30,261 bases of DNA, taken from contig NW_003151257.1 in the NCBI RefSeq assembly GCF_000003605.2, positions 19,847 through 50,107 on the forward strand. Direction: 5' to 3'. Below the pieces are notes generated by a model, which had not been told where the DNA came from, made no database searches, and saw nothing but the letters and a program-made list of their open reading frames with translations. The position numbers were made by a program, and so were the translations under genes. Each line of letters begins with the position of its first letter. Position 1 is the stretch's first letter. Origin of the DNA: Saccoglossus kowalevskii. Taxonomy: Eukaryota; Hemichordata; Enteropneusta; Harrimaniidae. This document shows, piece after piece, positions 22,939 through 30,261 of the stretch.

Positions 22939-23066
22939 TGACACTGATTAGCCTGACAATGTCGCGTGAGTTGCGCCCTCCTCGATGCTCCAAACCCAGT
23001 GAGGTATGATGCCGTTCGGCCGGCGAAGGCGCCACTCACGCCTACATGTCAGGCTATGGCACTGAT
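22939..23066. mobile_element. Foldback MITE (108 bp) with terminal inverted repeats and 10-bp target-site duplication
   Basis: The element spans 22949-23056. Its left terminus TAGCCTGACA is the exact inverse of the right terminus TGTCAGGCTA, and pairing continues inward in imperfect form (GCGTGAGTTGCGCC against GGCGCCACTCACGC). It is flanked directly by TGACACTGAT (22939-22948) and TGGCACTGAT (23057-23066), a 10-bp repeat with one mismatch. It is much GC-richer than its surroundings. It has no coding capacity. TSDs of 9-10 bp are typical of Mutator-like elements, but the superfamily is an inference. Confidence 0.85.
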
Positions 23067-24314
23067 CTTTTTGATGCGCATGCGTGGAAGCGATTTTTAT
23101 TTTTGATCGAACCAGTACTTTTGTGTGTGCCCCAAAAGCAATGTATTCATTATAAGCAATTTGATCATCAACATGCTTTATCAAACAACAATATTACAAA
23201 AAATATGTTTTCGTCCATATTGGATCCTCGTGAATAGCACTACAATGTATCGCAGTGGCATGAATACACGCCTGAAATTACAATCAGAAAAGATCGCATG
23301 TCTCCAATGACGTGGCGTAGAAAATACTGTAACACAATGTTAGCAACAAAGAGGGCGTGTGTGTTTACTTCATATGCAAAATAGCTGGACTTGAACTCTG
23401 GTCTCCCAATAGACAGGATGAATGATAGAAATTGATCAATTTACAAACTCTTGTCTGTAAATTTCCGTCATTTCCTTTGACACACTATCATTAAGGAATT
23501 GAATGAGAGAGGGCTTCCTCGTGTAGACCGGGTCATCTCCAAATTCGTTGCTAAATGCGGTATATAATTTATATTTCAAAAATAATTTCCCCGTATGCAT
23601 AATCACCTTGGCAGTTGCCCTGAGCGTGTTTACTTCATGCGTTCTATTTATCAGTATTAAATACGTTTTTCCCATTCATACGTACATGGACTCCGGTCAA
23701 AACGTACTTAATTAATTCTACTTTCCAGCAGAGAAAGAAAAATCGATTCAGAGATTCGCACGCAAGGTTTTGACCCCTCCCCCTAATTTGTATATTTTAC
23801 TCTTTCACTAGTCCGAGTGAATACTAGTTCGTTTATGAAATCGATCTAATAGTCGCGAGCTGCTCTATATTCAGTATTTTCAGCAAGTATATATTTTCCC
23901 GCTGATGTCTTGTTATAATTTTATACATATCGCCCGGAGGCTTTCAATACTTATAATGATAATAATATTGATGACAATCCTGCGGATAAAATTCTAATAT
24001 TTAATCTGCCACGATAAACTCCTTGCCGCTTCATCAATTTGAACCGCATCCTATTATACTGTGCAAACATGACGTTCTATATTTGCCGCGGTGGGTTACA
24101 TCATAACCTCGGGGGGGGGGGGCTCCGTACACGTCATAATGCTTGAACGAATATCTCCTAATATCCAGCGCTTATTCTATACCCGCAACAAGATAATATT
24201 AATATCGACCAATTCTGTCGCCAGAATCCGGAAGTTAATATTAATGCTACGACAAATATGGCCTACACTTCAACTTCATTTGTAATTTGCATGAATACAT
24301 TCAAACTCGCCCTT

Positions 24315-24510
24315 TTAAAGGACGACTAATAGTCGATTATGTGTTTTTCAATAAAACGCTTGAACTTTCGCTCGTTCTTAAAGCGCGGTGGTCGTCGCGC
24401 AGCGCGTGTTCGAATTTTATGTAAATAAACAATGTATTTTACACGCGTTGTATACGTCACTATGAGTCCCATATCGAACAGGACGCAGCACGACGACTGC
24501 CGCCCTTTAA
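24315..24510. mobile_element. Dispersed repeat copy B, possibly a TTAA-flanked MITE
   Basis: The core 24408-24458 matches copy A at 2715-2758. The larger block is bracketed by TTAA (24315-24318 and 24507-24510). Its ends read AGGACGAC and, inverted, AGGGCGGC, identical in six of eight bases. A palindrome CGACTAATAGTCG sits at 24323-24335. TTAA duplication is the hallmark of piggyBac-type elements. Boundaries and class are tentative, since copy A lacks recognisable ends. Confidence 0.45.
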
Positions 24511-25421
24511 CTTCGCTCGCAAAATCTTGGCTTCTTTGTTGTCGTCTTTTCCAATTTTAAATCACCTTGATTATATACGTTATACAAAGTACACAAAGGC
24601 TGGGGCTTTTACAACGTATTACATTTTAACAATGAAGGCTAGTAACCCCAGCTTGCAACTAATCAAATATTGTACAGTAACGCCTATTTATCAATCTTCC
24701 TACAGTTAGGTCGTTTTTTTTCTTTCCCATCCGAATCGCGGTCGCGTATGATAATCGCGCACTTGAATTGCCGTACAGTGGAGTACAAAACGCATATTAT
24801 GCAGCAAATCGCTTAATTAATAAGCAGGATGTGTGTTTGTAAAAGCATTCAGGCCTCATGATGTACATATCCTGTTGCCGAAAATTGTATTTTATTCATT
24901 CCATTTTGACGTACATGACAAAGATGTCCGCTTGGCACCGGGTTCAAAAACCGGGCAACTGAACGTAGAAAATATTCACAGAAACATTAAGGTCACATCT
25001 CCCGTAAATTAATTAGCCTATTCTCATTAGTTTTGTAAATGTTCCTTCTTTGATCTTTCCTCTTTGAGTGTTGGACTGATACGTCCGTTAAGGTTCTGTC
25101 CACTTCTGTTCATTTGGCTTGAGATTTAAATATGTATTACCACACGTGTGTTATTACTTCGACCCATCGGGAACTATTAACTCCATTAAGCACCATCTGG
25201 GACGGAAGTAGGTGCACGATAAATACACAAATGACGCGCGTTCATTACCATATTAAACTAGTGCGTTGCTTTGAAATCTTGGACATGTGCCTGTGTTCTC
25301 TTCTCCGCTTCACTAGACATGCATTATCAATTTATTTTCTTCTGTGATTTTGTAATGCCATGTTTAACAAGAACACTCAAAACTATTTTTAACTATTTTT
25401 TCACTTTGTTTTTTTTTACAG

Positions 25422-25490
25422 TGATTTACAGAATAACGATATTGATAGATTAAGTTGGGAGCCGTTTGATGGATTAAATATCTCGCAGTT
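25422..25490 (+). CDS. Trk-like receptor, coding exon 4: third leucine-rich repeat
   Basis: A 69-nt exon with a strong polypyrimidine tract and acceptor TTTTTTTTTACAG (ending 25421), and donor GTAAGT at 25491, phase 2 at both ends. It completes I113 and encodes DLQNNDIDRLSWEPFDGLNI followed by SQ, with codon 136 split as TT and so Leu or Phe. DLQNNDI is a textbook LRR strand (LxLxxNxI). The exon matches the Trk repeat of the form INF..N.L..L....F..L.L.EL in length (23 codons) and in key positions. NIS (residues 132-134) is a glycosylation sequon. The next exon should open with a residue completing Leu and then the LRRCT cap. It is not found in the remaining 4.8 kb. Confidence 0.91.
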
Positions 25491-27306
25491 GTAAGTATAT
25501 TGGAATGTTCACAATATATTTGTAGATGAATCCACGATATCACCTTACCATATCTTGGCAAACACCTCGTTTATACTTGATTAGTGTTATATATGTCTAT
25601 GGCCACAGTTTCTAACCACATCTCTAGGTGGCTGATACCGCAAAAGTAACGTCCCCTGCATTCCAGAGTCCATATCAAAGTCAATTTATCGAGTGAACAG
25701 AATCCGGTTTTCCGAACATCACTTGTGCATGTATTCCCATGGGCTCTCGAGCACTATCGTCCATGATTTATTCAGTATCAGCTGGCATTGGTTTTTCAAA
25801 GCTTGTGCTGCCCGTGTCCCTTGTGGTCACTTGCGATAACAAATATTCAGTATCACTGGCGGAATTTAATGCTGGTATAACGTATTTTCTTAATCGTGGT
25901 GGTTTTAGTAAACTTCGCATATATTACAGCTCATGGTGTCTTGTTGGCCAACAACCCTTAATTTTACAAATCTGCCAGTTCCTAACGTTTTGAAATACTC
26001 GTCAGCCACATACATACAAGTGCTTCAACTTAACTGACTGAGTCCGCTGACCCGGTTATACCGTCTCCATACTGTCATAATATTAGCGTTCTACTCTGGA
26101 TGTCACTCTGAAATTATACCTGCGTTTCCTTAACATTTCTGAAACAAAGATGGGAATTAATATGTTACACGTGAAATTAAATCGAAATTTAACATCGCAT
26201 CTGTCTGCCACTTTCCTTCATTGATTTAATATCATTTTTTGTGGTTAGCAACTGAAAAAAGTGTATTTTTATCTGTAGTATCGTTGTAATCATTACGAAT
26301 ATAATGCGTTCTGCTAACACCGGTCTATGTGCCAAGATGTGACTATTATGTTACATGTTTATATCATTTTAGTGTGAAATGAGTGGTACATAAAATATTA
26401 TTTTACCTCATGACAGCCAATCAGACTCGCGCATTACAGGTAGACATACTAGTATTCCTGCTACCTGCTGACATATTCGCATGTCTGCCTCCATCCGGGT
26501 ACCTTCCTCCCGAATTTACCTGATTTCCGCCAATAAATTGTCGAAGAAACACAATATAATGCGCTATATTCATTGAAATAACTAATTTGCTTTCATTATT
26601 TGACTATTTTACTGGAGAGAAAACTAGGGAATTTTTAAAGATTTAGTCGCGTTTGTCATGAGTTTCGCCAGCCCGCTCGGCTACGCGCTTTGAGACATTC
26701 AATCTGCGGCTGCGCAACTCGTCTCTCTAACAATAGTAAGTCGTGAACTTGCCGTGGACGGCATCGATGTGTTTTTGTTACGTATTTTGTGTATTTTGAT
26801 AGTATGTCTACAATGTATTTGTTGAAAGAGAATTGTATTGACATAAGCCGTGTTGCGTACTGCTGCGCACAGAATGGCGCCGTGTGTGTTTGTAAAAATT
26901 AATTCTTCGTCAGACTGAAGCTGCTGAAATTAGGTTTATAAAACCATGTAGGTGAAAAAGGCGTCAATGAAAAAACTCTATAAAATTAAATCACTGCTTT
27001 TGGATTCTTTGCTTACATGCATTCAGCTCTTCGAGGATGACCTGCATGGAATATTGTCACGATTAAGTGTCACAATTTCCGTTTTAAGGTTTATTCGGTG
27101 TAATAATAATTACAAATGTTCACCACAACATGTTTATAATGTTAATCATTCTGGACTATCTAATGTATTGGAGAAAAGTGATAAACTACTTTCACCTCTC
27201 ACTTTAATCAGTTATTATTAAAAAGTATCACAGTCGTCATGTTTTGTTCAAATCCCTTTGAAATCCGCGCCATAAAGTTGGTATTTTAACTTGATCGTTG
27301 CGTACT

Positions 27307-27322
27307 AGAATACTAGTATTCT
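27307..27322. other. 16-bp perfect palindrome
   Basis: AGAATACTAGTATTCT reads the same on both strands. The TACTAGTA core recurs in the window (for example 11781 and 26450), so this is probably sequence-composition habit or a repeat fragment. Confidence 0.6.
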
Positions 27323-28018
27323 CAGATTCCGCAGCTGGCGGTGATGTTACGGGTGCGTAATGCAGCAGCCTCCACTCTATATACAAGCTATAACCTTTTT
27401 ATCTGTAATCATTAAACGAGTAAATGAGCGTGTTTTATCAATAACGCCGTTTATTGGACCCTACTGTTCATAATAATCTTGGTCATTTAGCTTTGATTTG
27501 TTTTTACGGCCAATGTCGATATAAGGCCTTCTTCCTTGAACTTGTAATAACCTGGGCTTTACTGGTCACTCGCTCCGTGCGATATAGCCTATTAAATCTC
27601 AGGTTTATGACCATAAATACAGCCGTTTTATCTCACTTCACCAATTTGCTTGAATAAAATGGCCACAACTTCCGTGCAGTATAAGTTTTCATTTCCGAAG
27701 AGCTGAGAAAGGGAATAAGCATAGAAACACGATGATTAAATCTGTCAACGGAAGCATAATTTGTCTTCGTTTAGTGATTTTCCCTGAGCTTGTACCTATT
27801 TATAGTGCGACCTACGTCCAGTCATGCGCGTTTAGATTGGCCTATCTACTTCACTTTCAATTATTTGTTTGTCACATTTCATGATATAGGTATTACTGGC
27901 GACCGAAAGGAATTTTGGCTAAACGCACGTTTATTAGAATTCACCTAAAACAACAAACATGTAAAACACTCTGTACAGGCTACTAAATTCCCCTTTGAGC
28001 AGATGATTGATTATACGT

Positions 28019-28026
28019 TGACGTCA
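28019..28026. promoter_or_regulatory. Perfect cAMP response element
   Basis: TGACGTCA, the third perfect copy in the window. It lies 60-120 bp left of the E-box inverted repeat. Confidence 0.4.
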
Positions 28027-28083
28027 TAACAACCGATGGCACTTAACCATTAAACGATATTCGTGAAAATACACGGCCACTCG

Positions 28084-28141
28084 AACATCACGTGGTATCG
28101 GTTCAGCCAATGGCAGCAGCTTGGTGTGATCACGTGATGTT
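28084..28141. promoter_or_regulatory. Paired E-boxes in an 11-bp inverted repeat with CCAAT between
   Basis: AACATCACGTG (28084-28094) and CACGTGATGTT (28131-28141) are exact inverses, with GCCAATGG between them and a GC-richer stretch to the right. CACGTG is bound by USF, TFE/MITF or Myc-type bHLH factors. It could be an intronic enhancer or promoter. Confidence 0.45.
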
Positions 28142-28808
28142 AATTTCCTCAATTTCGGTCACGCACCGCTGCGCGCCTTCCAAGTAAAAAAAACGTTAAT
28201 GCCTTCTTTTTCAAACATTTCCCTACTTTCGTCACTTCTCCGAAGAATCGCTTCAGTGGTGTTTAAAAAACAACTGAGAACCTGAAATAGGAATCTCATT
28301 ATCTCGTTGCAAGCACGACAATTTAATTTGGGATATATCTGAGTTCAAGTTGGTAACTGCGAAATGCTAGAAATATCACGACTGTTCGTGTTCGACGTGG
28401 GTCCAATGCGGCGTTATACAAAGCGTGTATAATATATTGCTCATACATAATTCAAACACGTTGGGCACGGAAACTGTAGCACTTTAACCTTCTAATATTT
28501 TAATAATATAATAAGAATGTAATGGCTCCTGAATTACGCACACAGTTCGAGTATAACATTTTAAGAAAACAATAGCATCTTCATGGAACTACTAAAACTA
28601 TCATTCAATCGTCGCTACACATCACAGACGCACAATTGATTTACAAGAATTCGTGAACAAATTGAAAACAAATGTTACTAACTTTTGTTTTTTGAATTTT
28701 TTGCACGAGAAATTGGCGGTGTTAGATTTATTATTATTTTGATTGCCGTCGTATTCAAATAATTGGGTCTATAGAACAGTGTATATGGTCTTCGCACGAG
28801 CGTCTTAT

Positions 28809-28828
28809 TTTGCATATCATATGCAAAT
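28809..28828. promoter_or_regulatory. POU-type palindrome containing an octamer
   Basis: TTTGCATAT-C-ATATGCAAA is a perfect 9-bp inverted repeat, and its right half gives ATGCAAAT (28821-28828), the octamer bound by POU-domain factors. Motif match only. Confidence 0.45.
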
Positions 28829-30261
28829 GACAACGGACGTGTTGTTACTCATCTCGCCGTCAGTTATCAGTCAAGTTCAAATTGATCTTTCAGAAACGTA
28901 CACAGCGTATATCAGAGATTTTGGCGCAAAAATCGAACGTGGAATAGAACTCTGCCTGGGAGATTGTACGACGCTATGACCTTTGTTTGTCCTGTTTTAC
29001 GTTCGATTTCACGCAGAACGCGTAATTCTCGCAGTGAACTGAAAATGATCTACTGAACTGTGATATAAAGTGTTATTGTATATAAACGTGTACATATGAC
29101 GTGTTGACAGCTTAACAGTTTCCAAAAAATCAATTATTGAAAGTTTTCCCTCGTTCCTTTAGTCATTTCAGTTCAGTTTTAGTGCAGTCTCGTTTTGAAC
29201 TCTATTCACAACTGCCATTTTAAAGGACGTGACATTATTTTGCATTTTAAATAATACCATTTACAATCGAATACGATTTCGTAGTGTAACGACCAGGAGG
29301 AAACTCCCACAGTGCACACAGTCGTCATTAACGACACTTATAAAATTAATCCTTAAAAGGTAGTGGGCGGGTTCGTGAAAGAAGAGGTGTATGTGCAGGG
29401 GCTGACGGTGTGTATTGTATCAGTAATATGTGTGTGCGAACAAATATTACCCGTATGAGTATCTGTATGTCGTGACTGCCGTCAGCGTGGGTGTAACACT
29501 ATAGTGAGTATGAAGAAAACCTGTCTGAGGTCGCCATTTTGTCATCGCGTGAAGTAAAATCAACGCTGTGATAGCAACGTGGGCAGAGAGATAACGGGAA
29601 ATTAATGCGTCATGAATTCGGCATATCTCATGCACATGCACGAATTAAATATCAGAGGGGGGGGGCGAAATATCCCCAAATTTCGGATGACTTCGTGACA
29701 AAGATCGGCTCCCCAGATTTTGATTGTATTCCCGTCTGTGTGGCAGCAAATTCAAAAGTAAGCGTCTATTTGCAGTTGCTGGACATCTTCAAATGAACTA
29801 CTGTGAATCGATTTCGTGCATTCCAGTGCATTTTAAAAATATAGATCAAATAATAGCCCTATATTCCCTGGACGCGTGATATTCTCTCATATTTTACGTA
29901 GATTTGTATATGTAAACATTTTATTCGAAACATGCATATCGCCGCTGAACAAACAAGGAATCATTAGCCCATGTGACACAACCGAAGCTGCTTAAGTACT
30001 CAATATATAATATTTCCCGAACTGCGGTCAAGTCAACTGAAGTTCATTAGTCTGTTTTTTAAAAGTTCTCGTCCGTTGAGGAATCAATTGAGCTGAGGAA
30101 AGGTAAACATTAGACACGGGGGAAAATAACATGACAAATCGATTTAAGAGCGAGGATATTGAATATTTAGATCGCTTAAAAGGATCTGCATGTCGCTCTT
30201 GGCCAACTAACTGCCACTGAAGATTGGTGATTTCCGGCCTGAAAATTATCAATTACAAAGA

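Larger units (their letters stand above)
21935..25421 (+). other. Intron 3 of the Trk-like gene (3487 bp)
   Basis: Phase 2, GTAAGT to TTTTACAG. It contains the 151-bp satellite (22134-22646), a complete foldback element (22939-23066) and dispersed-repeat copy B with a poly-G run (24111-24121). The intervals 22647-22938, 23067-24314 and 24511-25421 show nothing I can support. A 79-codon minus-strand frame at 23436-23675 is mentioned as a finding only. Confidence 0.88.
6041..30261 (+). other. Trk-family receptor tyrosine kinase gene, 5' part (truncated by window edge)
   Basis: Four exons splice in frame (191 + 75 + 72 + 69 nt) into the first 135 codons plus two bases of a Trk-like receptor, the plasma-membrane tyrosine kinase class that binds neurotrophins in vertebrates. 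What is seen: signal peptide, LRRNT cysteine cap, then three exons that each hold one leucine-rich repeat. All introns are phase 2 and all donors are GTAAGT. The exon lengths of 25, 24 and 23 codons match the vertebrate Trk LRR block as I remember it, and residues such as ENQ, INE, LTIV and AF fall in equivalent places. The LRRCT cap, Ig domains, transmembrane segment and kinase are not in the window. I searched 25491-30261 for the CxC..W pattern of the LRRCT exon and did not find it. Another LRR-Ig receptor is possible but less likely. No symbol is given because orthology to NTRK1, 2 or 3 individually cannot be assigned in an invertebrate. Confidence 0.9.
25491..30261 (+). other. Intron 4 of the Trk-like gene, first 4771 bp
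   Basis: Begins with GTAAGT and reaches the window edge. Seen inside: palindrome 27307-27322, CRE 28019-28026, E-box inverted repeat 28084-28141, POU-type palindrome 28809-28827. The intervals 25491-27306, 27323-28018, 28142-28808 and 28828-30261 contain no exon or repeat I can support. I looked for the expected LRRCT exon and did not find it. Confidence 0.8.

Overview
The window looks like eukaryotic, metazoan genomic DNA: AT-rich, with few genes, many simple and tandem repeats, several MITE-like elements, and short exons bounded by GT-AG splice sites. No bacterial-style coding, operon, rRNA or tRNA gene is visible. I recognise one gene with confidence. It is the 5' part of a Trk-family (neurotrophin receptor-like) receptor tyrosine kinase on the + strand. 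Four coding exons can be read by hand: 6041-6231, 20827-20901, 21863-21934 and 25422-25490. They are all linked by phase-2 introns, and all four donors read GTAAGT. Together they encode a signal peptide, the cysteine-rich N-terminal leucine-rich-repeat cap and the LRR ladder. The second cap, Ig domains, transmembrane segment and kinase must lie beyond the right edge. Because Trk is missing from the standard fly and nematode models, an invertebrate deuterostome or a lophotrochozoan is the likely source. I cannot name the species.

Layout. Positions 1-6040 are the 5' flank. They hold a degenerate minisatellite with a 140-bp higher-order period (1-580), a dispersed-repeat copy (2715-2758), a minisatellite of about 16 bp rich in GATTGG (3058-3305), and a GC-richer, CpG-containing stretch with CCAAT boxes (about 4800-6000) that may contain the promoter or a 5' UTR exon. 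Intron 1 (6232-20826, 14.6 kb) carries two perfect CREs (8195-8215), an RFX X-box, a 178-bp MITE (11296-11473), a (TATAA)n tract, a strong hairpin, several tandem arrays and nothing convincingly coding. Intron 2 (20902-21862) is short. Intron 3 (21935-25421) holds a 151-bp satellite, a very clean 108-bp foldback element with target-site duplications (22939-23066), and the second dispersed-repeat copy. Intron 4 starts at 25491 and runs off the window. It contains a POU-type palindrome, an E-box inverted repeat and another CRE.

Only one gene product is involved: the exons join in frame into 135 codons plus two bases. The regulatory motifs in the flank and introns are motif matches only. I found no evidence for a novel multi-gene system. 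The most informative features are the strictly modular one-repeat-per-exon LRR gene and the transposon and satellite content of its introns.
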